From Lunularia cruciata (lineage: Eukaryota; Streptophyta; Marchantiopsida; Lunulariales; Lunulariaceae): a stretch of DNA of 64,000 bases. The DNA lies in NCBI GenBank assembly GCA_948567375.1, contig OX419756.1:13211001-13275000 (forward strand), given 5' to 3'. This document shows, in pieces, positions 11,138-23,003 of this stretch (position 1 is the stretch's first letter; each line of letters opens with the position of its first letter). Below the pieces are notes generated by a model. That model worked only from the letters and a program-made list of their open reading frames with translations, did no database searches and was not told the DNA's origin. Made by a program: the position numbers and the translations under genes.

Positions 11138-14035
11138 TAAATTGAGAGATCCAAATCATATTCAAGCTCTTAGACATCCATGCATGCAAAATATTAACCA
11201 ATATCTTAAAGGAAATAGAAGAAAATAAACCTATCCCCAATAAAGGATTTCAACATCATGGGCAATCTTAATTTTTTCTTACTACCTACGTGTAAGCAGA
11301 TTTTATATTTGCCACATATTAAATTTACATTCCTTATCTTATTTTTGACAAATAACTAAAAGTTTATATGCACTACCAACATCTATTTCCTAGTCTAGCC
11401 AATGTTCCAGGATATATACTTTATTCATATAAACATTAAGAGCATATTTTCTATTTTGTTTTCTGTATTTGTTAATTATCAACATTTTATCAATTTATAT
11501 ATCTATGTTACAAGTGTTAGGGTAAGTGTTTTTTATATGTTCATTCTGAAATATAAGTTTCTCTAAAAGTAGTTTTTTTCCAAATACATTCAACACTTAT
11601 TGTATTTAACCTATATAATGTAGTAGAAATTTAAGGTGAAGAAGTAATGGGTTCCAACAAGGAAATGTTCCTCCAAGGAAACAAAATTTGCTAAGCAAAC
11701 AAAATCTACACAATGCATTCATCTTATTGGTAGTACTTTATCCTTCAACAATTCCAAAACTAATTTATGTAAATTATCTTTTAGTTAACTATAGAACACC
11801 TTGGCCTTCGTTGGCCACTTGTATATTGTGGTACATGTGAATCACCAATTATACCAATGGAACATAGACAATCTTAACAACCATTACATTAGATATATTT
11901 ATGCCCATTATCACTTAAAGATACATGTTGTCATAATATTATCTATCCATCTACACCTTGTTCCTTATGGGATCTGACAGTAGAAGTAACCTTAAGATCT
12001 ATCTATTGATGATAAAAGTTTTTCTTCATTAATAAGATCTTTTGTTATCAATAAGTGTTGCTAAATATAATTCCCATAGTGCTTGCACTATCTAAGGTTC
12101 TTCTTTTTATCTTAGTTTGATCATACACAATAAAGAGTATTAAACCTTGTAAAAAGATCAAGAACCTAATATCTATCATCCAGGGTGTTGTGCATATGTA
12201 TGTCTATTACACAACAAACATTGTTCTCAACATCATACACAATAGAAAAAAGGTTGACACAAGAAGTCATACACAAACTCTAAAGTGCTACAATAATAGA
12301 AAGTCAGATATATATTTTATGCAACTCTAGTTCTGCAAGTAGGTAAATTATTACACTTATCAAGAAAAACGAAATCTAGCAAAAAGAATCTAGTTTATGC
12401 TTGCTAACTCTTTCCACCATAGCCAAGAGCTCATAGGCTTAACATGCAAGAAGTGAACTCATTGAAGATGTATTTGAGGTAAAAAATTCCTTATGGAAAC
12501 AAAGAGTCCAACCCTAATGTCACATCCAATGGTATTGATTATGCAAATGATGACTCCAACAGTGCAAAAAAAACCCTAAATGGTCACCACTAAGTGGCTA
12601 TTGATGCAATTATGATTCCAATTACAACTATTAAAGCATTGTAGCAAATTAGGTAATGTGAAAGTTGTGACACATAGAACATAGCACTAAATCAATATGT
12701 CAAAACATGACAGTTTATTATACTTAAACCAAGAGATTATTGCTTAGATGCATCAAATTGTGATATATTTGGATACCATATGATTGAGTGGAGGATCTAT
12801 TATAATCTATTTTCCTTGAAATCAGAAGGAATTTATTTATAAATTGTATATATTCTTTAATGGTATAGAATAATTAAATCTCTTTACTAGTATCCAAAAT
12901 CTATTTATCTTCCTTTCCTTCCATGTCATGGGACGTTTATACCATAGAATGAAAATAAGGGAGAACAAAACCATAACAAGATCAAGTTGAGCAAGAATCT
13001 CTTTCACCTCCTCTAGATCCTTCTTACCCTGAAGTTTCCTACTTGGATTCACATTTAGTAGCTACTTCTATATATCTTTGTACTTTAGAAACTCATCAAA
13101 TAAAGCATCATTAATAAATTTTCATGTGATAAAAACATGAATCATAGTTTACTTAAGTAATCCTTGAAGTATCCATCAATAGAATTACTTTATCTCATCT
13201 TTCTTCCTTACTTAAAAGCCTTTCTCTTCTAGCCTTTCACCTAATCCGTCTTCTAAATAGCAAACATATTTTTTTCTAATTTCTTCTACTCTCTTGTGTT
13301 AAAAAGCAATCTATAATATATTATCATTAGTGCACATCATCTTATCCAAGGTTCATCATATCTTGATTCATCACCTAATATCTATTTCTCAAGAGCACTT
13401 TGCAACTCTATTGTCTTGTGATATCACTACTCCAAGAATGGTTGGTGCTAATACTTGATTTTTCAAATGTACAATATTTAGAGAAAAAATTTATTTTCTA
13501 TATTATTATACACAACTATCACATGTGTTTCAATCTTATTGGGGTATATATATATATATAGAACATAAAGCTAGTGAAAGATCAAAGAAATTGAACCTTA
13601 TTAACACCTTTAACTTTTATATAATTATATAGGGATATGACATATTTATATATTTATGTTCATTGTGGTTTATAATGTGAAACTCATACGTGACTCTTAA
13701 TTCATACTATATGTCCACCATAGCAATGAAAATGTCACATAATATTTATTAACTCTTTCCATTTAATATACAAGCAAGTCCAAAATATCCTTATTCAAAT
13801 TTCAAAATCTAAAAATATAAACTATTCAATTCTAGAGCCTTATCTTGACACTTCTTAATGATGAGAATTATGGTTTTTGCTTTCATCAAGAAATTTATGG
13901 TAACACAATGTCCACATACTAATAGTATAATCAGTAAGAATAAATCATTCATTCAAGGATACGGAAATGACTAGAAATGAAGACAAAGTGTCAAAATTTC
14001 ACAAGTTATCTATTCTTGCCTACTTAACCTCTTGT
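11138..14035. other. AT-rich intergenic sequence, no gene seen
   Basis: No open frame of convincing length, composition or motif. It includes a short (TA)n tract near 13546-13560. It may be ancient decayed repeat DNA. Confidence 0.4.
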
Positions 14036-14039
14036 ACAA

Positions 14040-14900
14040 AAACCACTCTCAGAAGAGGGTAGAGTCACCATCCTTGGTGCACTATGAAAAGAGAAAATAA
14101 GCAATAATCGCACTCATGATAGATTTAATCCAAAGGACTTTTTATTTTGATGGTTTATTTGTAATAAAGATCTCTTTACCTAAGAATTTCTATACCTTTC
14201 TTACTGCCAAGCCAAATTCCTGACAGCAATCATAAGAACTACAATTTGTACTCACATCACAAAGTTCATGTCATACAAATTTGACAGTATTAAGGTGTCT
14301 CACAAATAGTGTTTTAGAACACATGAATTTTGAGAGAGTAAGATCTCTTTGAGAGTCCAACCATTATAACAACTATGATTGTGACAAAGAGTTCCACCCT
14401 TCCCATAACGTACAACATCACAAGAACCTTGAATATTGTGTTGTTGAATCTTACTCGTTAGTGTTATTTTATGATACTTTGAGTGTGTGGCAACCTATCT
14501 TTGTATCATTCTTGACCTTTATAGAGCCCCTATAGTTTCATACTCTAGTTCCACACAAAAGATCTCCCTCACTCTATTTCTTTTGCTCATGCATCAAGAT
14601 TCCTCACTCCCGCTCAATCAAGCATGCAAGCAATCATACAAAGTGTAGACTAATACACATATAGCAACTTGAAAATCTCGATGGTATAAACCTCATTTAT
14701 TGCAATGAAAAGATGCACCAAATGAACCTTGTGAACATTGGGTCTAAGCCCCACATACTATCCTACTTAGCTGCCAAAGAAATATAGTGGCTACAATGTA
14801 AAAAAAATTTATAATAACATCTACGCTACTCAATACTAATTATATCTTATCTACTTATCTATCCCTAAATCTAATCTTCAATAGGCATGTTCCACATGCA
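14040..14900 (+). repeat. Diverged dispersed repeat (pair at 51020-51900)
   Basis: Patchy but collinear similarity to 51020-51900: TGCACYATGAAAAG, then AATCAAGCA/AACCAAGCA with a following GTAGAC/GTAGAT..TAYACATA block, then AACCTCATT/AACTTCATT, then a TATCTTATCTAYYTATCT tract. Divergence is high, and the repeat type is not recognised. Confidence 0.4.
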
Positions 14901-14990
14901 ATGACCACTTTCACCTCTTGTCATTTACTGTTATTATATGAGGTGATAGTCATAATACAAGATCTTCATATCCTAACATAACTACTATGT

Positions 14991-15680
14991 ACAAAATATG
15001 TACAAAATATGTACAAATGTGAAATGGCATGTACTACAAGTATGAAAACTACCCTATTGTATTTAGAAAAATGGCTCATAGTTGTTTGTGATAAAATTGG
15101 ATCTTGCTCATTCTGTATGAAGCTATGGATGGCATTACTTATATGCAAGACGATGTGGTACAAGATATGTGACATGAAGTACAAGGTATAGGAAATGAGA
15201 TAAGTATGAGGTGTTGATGTACAAGATGAATAGTACAAGGTTTGAGTGTGAGACAAATTATACAAGGTTACAAAAAAAAGAGTATGAGGTTACAATCAAG
15301 AAATGAAGTACAAGGTTACAAATAAGAAACAAGAACAAAGGTTTGACCAGGAAACGAGTATGAGGTTACATACAAGAAACAAAGTACAAGAATAGGTACA
15401 AGAAATGAAACACAAGACTAGGTAAGAAATGAGATATGAGAAGAGATATGATGTCCACATATGAGGTACAAGATACAAGGTGAGGTAGGACATGATTATG
15501 AATATGAGGTTGGATATAAGGCACAAGTATGAATTGTGAGTACAAGATGAATAGTATGAGATGAGTACAAGGCTTGAGGTACAAGGTGAGTACTAGGTCT
15601 GAGATAGGAGCTGAATAGTAAGAGGTTCTTAACAAATAGTACAAGACAAGTATGAGGTCTACATATATGGTGCAAGCTGG
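14991..15680 (+). repeat. Degenerate purine-rich minisatellite
   Basis: It starts with a short TACAAAATATG array (14991-15016). From about 15170 to 15680 the phrases GTACAAGGT, GAGTATGAGGTTACA, AAGAAATGA and GAGATATGAG recur in varying order at roughly 15-30-bp spacing. One strand is nearly free of C runs. It looks like an old tandem array that has slipped and mutated. Open frames across it on either strand are by-products of the repeat. Confidence 0.6.
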
Positions 15681-15740
15681 ATATCCATATGGTTGGTACT
15701 TTATATGATTGTAGCTTTTGATATAGATATCCAAACATTG

Positions 15741-16010
15741 TGATTTTGGTGTAATCAAAAAGCCCTTGTAAAGCCACTTCCAACAAGAGAAAGATCACCC
15801 CATTTGAACAAGTAGCCATAGAGATATCAACCCCAAAGTTCACACAACAAAATTCCTCCTTAAAGATGACTCTTCCAAGTTGAAGGTTGATGGCAAGAAG
15901 GATTTAATGGACAGCTTCCTTTGTATATTGGTATATACAAGGATGAAGCTAAATAATACCACAGTTAGCAGTTTCTTACATAGCATGATAATATGTTTTT
16001 TCTCTAACAA
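15741..16010 (+). pseudogene. Ty1/copia reverse-transcriptase C-terminal remnant
   Basis: With one frameshift, the plus-strand reading gives TPFEQVAIEISTP, then KDDSSKLKVDGKKDLMDSFL and CILVYTR, then SSFLHS. This fits the conserved copia RT tail, where the family shows ...TP...KVD..LYRQLVGSLLYLT.TRPD....V.SRFM. The catalytic core is not present here, and no LTRs could be assigned. The call rests on pattern matching over about 60 residues. The antisense open frame at 15840-16070 is a shadow. Confidence 0.45.
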
Positions 16011-16070
16011 AAGTAAAAAAATGGAACAAAATTGCACTCTTGAGAACAAGTGAGATGTGACATAATGCAC

Positions 16071-16986
16071 CTTTATTACTTCATAATTTTGACTTTTGTT
16101 AAATATTTCTAGGCTTTAGTGCTCCACCTTCTCTAGCTCCTTAAAAATGTAAAGAGCTAGTGTGATCTTTATAGTATATAAAATACAACTAGTTCTTACA
16201 CTCAAATAAATTCTTGGCAAAGAAGGCACTTTAGGTAGATACTTCTTCTATGCATATGAATTTGATCATTTCATTTGTCTTACAACCTTCTTCAAACACA
16301 ATTTTTTAGGAAGAAATGTCTTTATTTCACTATTTTAAAATTGGGAGTACACCTATATTTCTCCAAAGGTAAGATACCACGAGAGCCATTCTTGATTTTT
16401 GAACTATTGCAGTGCTTCCACAAATGTAAATCTATCCCTCGTAGAGATTGATAACCTAGCATATAAAAAAACACAAAAAACATATTAATCAAAGTATTCA
16501 TTTACAAGTCAGGATAAATTATGATTAGCTTCACCCATGAACTATTATTGACTTGAAGTAAAAGTCTAGGTTTAGCATTACACACAAGTCTTCACCAACT
16601 CTTTTACTAGCCAATATCATTGACTAGATGAAAACTTTAACTTTAGGTATGACTAACCAAAGATGGTTACCTTGTAAGCATCTTCAAATAGCTCTAGCTA
16701 GTGGTCTTTGCATGTATACTCCCTACTTAGAATAACATTGATATATTGCAAATGTATCATCATATATTATTCTTTCCCTCTCTAGCCACTTGATATAAAA
16801 TTTATCCTGAGGTACTAGCATGTGAGACTTCTCTTAGTGTGGTGCAATGTAATTATATTTTTAGTTATAAGTAGCTTCTCCAATCTCCCTCTCCAACCAA
16901 AGAAGTCTAAATGTAAGGCAAAGAATACTTTAAAAAAGTGAGAACTAAAAAATTGCAAGTATTTCTATTAAAATTCAAAGACAAAG
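16071..16986. other. AT-rich sequence, no gene seen
   Basis: No supported coding region. It may be the decayed 3' part of the copia remnant to its left. The last five bases (CAAAG) are the left TSD of element D. Confidence 0.35.
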
Positions 16987-17497
16987 TGTAACAATATGAA
17001 GTTTACAGATGAGTTAGTTGAGACTAATGAAACAGCAAATAAGACAAATTAACAAAGAATTATAAGAATATTTAAAAAGTATCTAAGAAGCTACTTGGTA
17101 CCTTTCAAGTATTGGGTAATGTGCATACCAAGTGGTGACTTCTAAGAGAAAGTTTTTTGAGAAGGTTCTTGGCTAGTTTAGCTTGCATACCAAGTAGGTG
17201 ACTTCTAAAAGGAAGCTTCTTGGGAAGCTACTAGTTAGCTTAGCTTGCATGCCAAGTGGACGGCTTCTAGAAAGAAGCTTCTCAACTTGAGAAGATTTAT
17301 GATTAGCTTAGCTTGCACTCTAAGAAGATGTCTTTTAGGAAGCTTCCTGAGAAGCTTCTCAATAGCCTTGTATGTTCTCTATAAATACCAAAGCCTAAGC
17401 TCATGCTAAGCATTTGGATTTTCCTTCATTCAAAAGTCCCAATGTGATCTTTCACTTTGATCTTCCCTTCTCTTATTTCTCTCCTTGGTCTCTTACA
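16987..17497 (+). repeat. Family-1 LTR, 511 bp (5' LTR of D)
   Basis: TGTAACAATATGAAG at the start, TCTTACA at the end, and a TATA box (CTATAAATACC) near 17381-17391. It is longer than the 399-bp LTR of element A because it carries extra roughly 60-bp units of the TTAGCTTGCAYRCCAAGTRG / TCTAGAAGGAAGCTTCTT type. Confidence 0.9.
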
Positions 17498-17498
17498 T

Positions 17499-17510
17499 TG
17501 GTATCAAAGT
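17499..17510 (+). other. Primer-binding site of element D
   Basis: TGGTATCAAAGT, one base after the LTR, against TGGTATCAGAGC in elements A and H; initiator Met-tRNA type. Confidence 0.8.
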
Positions 17511-17744
17511 AAGAATGAGATGGATGGAATTTATGGACCACCAAATCCATTTTTGCCAAATCATTGGGATGTTTGTGTTTATGTACTAACCAAGTATCAT
17601 TTCACATAGTTCATCATCTTATGCTTTGGGTAGAATTTTTTGAATGTGATCACCTTGTCCAATGAACCCCTAGTACTTCTGATTGTAACTTATGGAGAAC
17701 AATGGATATGTTGCATCTACGTGTAAACTTATATCAATTGTAGG

Positions 17745-18660
17745 TATTTTGATAGAATAGTAGCCATCGGGGCAATGCCCAAATTTATCATTGCTATGCA
17801 ACAACAAAAGTACCTTACTTGCTTGTTGGAAGAATGAGACTATAAACAACAAGAGCATGTATAGAGAGTGCCATTTTGAGAAGGAGAAGGGTGAATCTAA
17901 TTTCCAGAACCTAAGGTTTTTGAAAGCAATAATCTCTTGGACATAGTGGAGAATTTTATGTTTCACTACAACTATTATTCCAAAGCTACAAACTTCAAGA
18001 TAAATGGAGATAGATTCTCTTGGCTTCAAGCTAATTAGATGGAGTGGTAAAACTATGGTGGCGGTTCCGAGTGGAGCAAGCTAAATGGCAATTTTTTACA
18101 CCAATCTTGCCATAGGAAGAATTCAAGGGTCCAATAACTAGGCAATTCCAAGCTATAAATGCTACATAGCTGCATGATATGGGTTGGCGAAGTTGAAATA
18201 GATTGGTTTTGTAACAAGCTATATCACTCAATTCCAAAACACCATAGTGCAATTCTAGATATAATAGAAGGTGAAACTTAAGATCAATTTGTGAGGGGTT
18301 TAAAGTCATATGCCAAATTGGAAATGACCATGTAGGTGCCCAAACACATGCAATTGGCTGAGCACTTTGATTCCTTGACTTTGGTACCTTGGTCTCTACC
18401 TTGACCTTCACAAAACTTGCTAATGCACTCATATAGAAGAGCCAATACCAATGGAGATTCATGTCATCCAATAGAGATCACTTGGTGTAGTAGATAGGGA
18501 AATACTATGATAAAATGGTGGCTACTTTAATTGTCACCATATTGGACATTGCATTGCTAAATGTCCACTCAAGAATTAAAAACCCCAAAAAATGTCCAAA
18601 TGGAGTTCATGGAGCATGATGATAAAGGAAATGAAGAATCCTAATATGAGAATTCAAGCC
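17745..18660 (+). pseudogene. Gag of element D, degenerate
   Basis: It aligns with gag of element A through the whole length. The zinc knuckle reads NGGYFNCHHIGHCIAKCPLK (near 18511-18575), so the first Cys of the CX2CX4HX4C motif is replaced by Tyr. At the position of the amber codon shared by A and H, this copy has a CAA Gln codon (ITQFQN, near 18225-18235). At the frameshift-heptamer position it has AGGAAAT rather than GGGAAAC. Multiple stops. Confidence 0.8.
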
Positions 18661-18689
18661 ACTACTGGGAATTTGATTAGTTCCAATGG

Positions 18690-19537
18690 GATTGAAGGCT
18701 TGACATATGTAAGTTAACTTCACTTGCAAGGTATGATATTCTTTTGTGGTTGTAGGCTTTTGGTGGGTTCTGGAAGTTTAGAAAATAGCATGTCCATGCA
18801 ATTAGCAAAGGAATTAAGTATTTCTATCATACCAATAATTGGAAGTACATTGATGATGGCAGATGGTAGAAAGGGTTTTGCATTCTATACCTAATATCTT
18901 GTTATATTCAAGATTAGAAAGGAGTATTTGGAGTGTATAAGGTTTATAGTAGCACCTCTACACTATGATGTTATTCTAGTTCTGCTTTGACTTGAATGTC
19001 ATAAAGTTCAATTTGATTGGACTTGATGATAAATTCAATAACAACACCAACATAGGAATTACTAATTAGGTTGTCTAGCATCTTTGAGTAAGATATCTAA
19101 AAATAGTCAATCCTATGATGAGAAGTTTGTTAGTAAAACAGCCATAGAGCAAGCTTTGGAGGAAGATAAGCTTATTTTTGCAATGTGGATCAAGTTGATT
19201 GTGCATGGAGAATCTGATAAGAGCTAGAAGCCTCATCGAGAAATGGTTGATCAAATAGTTCAAGAGTTTGCATAAGTGTTTTTGGATGATCTATCAAAGG
19301 GATTGCACTCTGATCTTGGTATGCCCTTCACAACTGAGTTATTGCCAAGAAGTACTCCATTTAGTAGACCAATCTATTGGCTCTCACCAAAGGGGTTGGA
19401 TGAGCTTTGAATAACACTACAAAGTTGTTGGAGAAGGATTTAATACAATATAGTACCTTTTCTTAAGGAGAACTAGTACTATTTGTTCCAAAGAAGGATG
19501 GAGGACTTTGCTTCTAAATTGATTACCATGACAACAA
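18690..19537 (+). pseudogene. Protease and RT N-terminus of element D
   Basis: The protease region reads LLVGSGSLENSMSMQLAKEL. The catalytic Asp of the family's DSGS motif is Gly here, an inactivating change. The segment then follows element A through the linker ([17 protein letters not shown]), EFA*VFLDDL and RPIYWLSPK, and stops shortly after the position of the FCIDYRG motif, where it is fused to LTR sequence. Confidence 0.8.
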
Positions 19538-19900
19538 TAAACATGCCAAGTGGTGATTTCTAGGAAGAAGCTTCTTGGGAAGCTTCCCGACTAGCTTAGC
19601 TTGCATGCTAAGTAAGTGCCTTCTAAAAGGAAGCTTCTTGGGAAGCTTCTTGACTAGCTTAGCTTGCACACCAAGTATGTAGCTTCTAGAAGGAAATTTC
19701 TTGAGAAACTTTTTGGTTAGCTTAGCTTACTTTCTAAGAATACAACTTTTTGGAAGCTTCTTAAGAGCCTTGTACATTCCCTATAAAATACCAAAGCCCA
19801 AGCTCATGCTAGGTATTCAAAGTTTCCCTCATTCAAGAATCCCAATGTGATCTTTCACTTTGATCTTCCATTCTCTTATTTCTATCCTAGGTCTTTTACA
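19538..19900 (+). repeat. Family-1 LTR, 5'-truncated (3' LTR of D)
   Basis: It contains the AAGCTTC-rich units, a TATA box (CTATAAAATACC) near 19780 and the terminal TTTTACA. The deletion junction near 19537 lies at CATGCCAAGTGG, a sequence common inside the LTR. Confidence 0.88.
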
Positions 19901-20159
19901 CAAGGTATACATATTATACATATGAATCCTATGAGTACAAACAATATACTTGGTAGGTTAATATATTTGTAGAAAGCTTATTGAGATTTACAAAAAACAT
20001 ACAGCTTACATTCTTAAGGTTTCACAAACACTTTATATACATCATATACAAGTTATTATGAGGATAATTATATGAATAAAATACACAAGTACAATTGAGT
20101 GCTCTTAATAATTTGGTAGATTTAACACCTTACATAATGCTTGAAGTAGCCTATCAAAA

Positions 20160-20570
20160 AACTACCCTATCATGGCATTTGTATCACTAAAGCTAGTTTA
20201 CTTGGATGATAGAGTGTTAGTCTTGGCAGTCATAATTATATTAGTAGTTGTTCAAAGGCTACTTAGTGATGGCCAAATTTCATGTTAATGCTATTGATCA
20301 CACTATTAGAACTACCATTAGTTACATTGTTTGCATCATTAGGATTGGAGTGCTAGGTTGAGTCTAGAGGAGTATACCTTGAAGTGAAACTCTAAAGAGT
20401 TCACCTCTTTGATGTTAAGTCTTCAAGCTCCTAGCTACGGTGGACATAGGCCAACAACATAAAGTCTCTTAGCTAGAGTGGATGTGACTTGATTGTAATC
20501 AATGCTTATTGTTGGTAGTATTGAGTTGAGTGATTGAGTTTGATTCAAGTTGAATTATGTGAACTATATT
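20160..20570 (+). repeat. Family-4 LTR, partial (probable 5' LTR of E)
   Basis: Collinear with about 32080-32500: ACTAAAGCTAGTTTACTTG, then GATGACTTAGTGG-type, ATTAGGATTGGAGTGCTAGG, CTCTAAAGAGTTCA, CTTTGATGTTAAGTCTTCAAG, TCTTAGCTAGAGTGGATGTG and TATTGAGTTGAGTGATTGAG blocks. A possible degraded primer site (TTGGTACATCAAAG) starts near 20571. The first part of the LTR is missing. Confidence 0.75.
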
Positions 20571-20870
20571 GGTACATCAAAGAAGTGAGAGTGAGGAGAG
20601 ATTGGGCAAAAACTTTGAGAGAATTTGTGGTATCTCCAAGCTTGACAAATCTATGGTACCTTTGATTGTTGTTCAATTTTAGTTGAGTGGACTGTGCATA
20701 GAAGCACTATTTGATTTGCTACAATTTTTGATAGATTTGTTAGACCTAATGTGAAAGCACTATTGAAATTCCAAAATCAAGTCTATAAGTGATCAACTGC
20801 ATTGAAATTAGATTTTATCTAAGCACAAGAGGTGAAATCAAGCTCAAGTGATACAAAATTAGAGGCCTTG

Positions 20871-21612
20871 TGTAATACCAAGGGTTAGCCATATGATCTA
20901 GATGTGAAATTCGGTTTGGTAACATCTAGAATGATGTTATACATGATGGTCAAAATAGATCAGATAGAAGTATCACCAAAAGAGTACTTCTACTAATAGG
21001 GCAGAAACCGAAATAGACTTGAGAACCTTAGAACCAATAGCTAGACATATGATTTAAAGGTGAGAATTGGTTTGGTAACATCTAGAAGGATGTTACACAT
21101 GATGGACTAAACAGATCATAAAGAGGTATCACCAAAAGGGGACTTATACTAATAGAGTAGGAACCGAAATATCCCTGAAATCTTTGAAGGCAATTTTGGA
21201 GGCCTAAACGGATGAATTAGGCCTCGAAAATGTGCACATTCCCCCTCCCCCCAATGAAGGGAAGGTTGGCATTCCCTCCCCCTGGTTTGTCTCATCGAGA
21301 GCTTTCCAATGGTACCTTACTCATGTGATTCTAAGATTCCTACAGGAAGATTCCCTAAAAGATTCCCTCCGGTCAAAGCTCGTTTGACCAACCAGATAGG
21401 ACCTAGAGCAGACAGGTCACCCATCCAAGTAAGTAATCCAAGGGTGGAGCTTGCTGACATGTCACCAATCTGTGTCCCTAATCCTATGGTGGAGCTTCTT
21501 TGGAGGAAATCCTCGTTGTCTATATAATAAAGAGAAGGTGCTCCCTTGGGGCATCAAATGTTTGAGTGTGCAATCTGTGTTTTCTCTCTTCTCTTGTCCT
21601 CGGAGTATTACA
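20871..21612 (+). repeat. Solo family-2 LTR, 742 bp, TSD CCTTG/TCTTG
   Basis: TGTAATACCAAGG...GAGTATTACA. Flanks are CCTTG (20866-20870) and TCTTG (21613-21617), one transition apart. Two 156-bp U3 units, with palindromes at 20920-20939 and 21076-21095. A TATA-type box (CTATATAATAAAG) lies near 21519-21531. The sequence resumes on the right as element E leader, so this is a solo LTR and not one end of a small element. Confidence 0.87.
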
Positions 21613-23003
21613 TCTTGGTATTGCAAATTGGACCTAAAAAGCAAGAATGGGGTCAGATTTGCAAATCCATCTTCCCCAGTTAGGAATTTAAACGTCTTCA
21701 TCCTCTCAATTTGACCCAATTTAAATCTAATAAAGGATTTAAAGGTGAACCAATTGTAGTAGAGATCTTCTTGAGTTAGTGGAAGTTTGATTTGGAGGTC
21801 AGCCAACTTTGGAGAGTCACTTGGGGGTCTCAAAAGGAGTTGGTGGTTGGAGTTAGTCAAAGTTAGCCTATTTAGAGAGGGTTCAAACTGGCAAGAAGAA
21901 AGATATTATTTGGGTGCTTAGAGGCTTCAAAGCATAAGGTTGTGAGCTAGAGGCTATAACTTCTTATGAGAGCTAGCAAGCTACCTTATTGACATGAGGC
22001 TAGCCAATTTAGTTGAGTTTTTGGTAGTTGTTTAGTACAATCAACCTAAAAATGCCTAAAAGAGATAGTAAATTTAGTTGAGAGTGTTTGTAGCTTCTCA
22101 CCCTTAAAGATTATGGGTAATAAGATTTAACTCTAGATCTATGGTTCCTAACTTGGTGCTCAAGCCGATTGGTCCATCTTCACTTGTTGTCTTAGAGACT
22201 AATGGACTCATACATATACCCATGTACCTTTGGCTAGAAGAGTACATTTCCCATTCTTGGTAATCTTGGTAGCATAAGAGACAAGAAGAGTATACAACAT
22301 CCATATCTTGAATGCATGTAGCAAAGCTATGCTCTTACAAAATACACAAAATGAGCTCCTCTAGTGGCTTGCTAACACCCTTGTTTCAAATCACAAGTTT
22401 TTTTCACATATAATAGCTTTGAAGGATCAATGCGTACCTTTGCGTCTTGAACACTTTAATGCTTATAAAATAACTTGACTTTCCATTCAAACCCTAATCT
22501 CAAAACTTACATAGCATGAGAAGCTTGGTTAGTAGATGATCATACATATCCCTATGATATAGCTCACGTGAATTTAGGCTTTCATTGGGTGAGCTCAGGA
22601 CATGATTTCTTGCTAGTCAAAAGATCTAGCATTTTTCTACCAGCCAAAGTACTCTTCCTTTGTTCATCCAGCGAGCGGAGTATTGAAGTAGTTAAACTTC
22701 ACAATACTCAGGCAACATTACCTAGTTCTTTGGTGGAACTCTACTATCTTAACATTCCAATTTACATAGACTATGTGTACAAATATTGATTCAATCTTTT
22801 GAAAAAATATCTGGTAAGGTCTGCCAGCAATACATGTTTTGATCAACACTTCTTGTCTTCACTTAAAATTTAGCCATCCTTTTGGGTGTGACAGGATTTG
22901 TGGTTTATGCCACTTGATGTACTCTTGAGCTTGACTCACTTGATGTACTCTTTAGCTTGACTTACTTGATGTACTCTTTAGCTTGACTCAAGATCTTATA
23001 CCA
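21613..23003 (+). other. Non-coding leader segment of element E
   Basis: No convincing reading frame. It lies between two family-2 solo LTRs in the same orientation, which at first sight mimics a non-autonomous element; the separate TSDs of each LTR argue against that. It contains a 26-bp tandem triplication at its right end. Confidence 0.5.
22913..22990 (+). repeat. Tandem repeat, 3 x 26 bp
   Basis: Three adjacent units of the form CTTGATGTACTCTTTAGC followed by TTGACTYA (22913-22938, 22939-22964, 22965-22990), differing by one or two bases. The array ends 13 bp before a family-2 solo LTR. Confidence 0.95.

Larger units (their letters stand above)
16987..19900 (+). mobile_element. Element D: internally deleted family-1 retrotransposon
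   Basis: 5' LTR 16987-17497, primer site 17499-17510, leader, gag, protease and the start of RT to about 19537, then directly the 3' part of a second LTR (to 19900). RT core, RNase H, integrase, chromodomain and the first part of the 3' LTR are missing. Flanks are CAAAG (16982-16986) and CAAGG (19901-19905), a 5-bp duplication with one transition. The deletion therefore happened inside one inserted element. Confidence 0.88.

Noticed and set aside
13543-13560. Short (TA)n tracts here and at about 23899, 34025 and 63345
   Set aside because: Ordinary microsatellites in AT-rich plant DNA.
18031-18471. 146-codon minus-strand open frame
   Set aside because: Antisense of degenerate gag of element D; no motif of its own.
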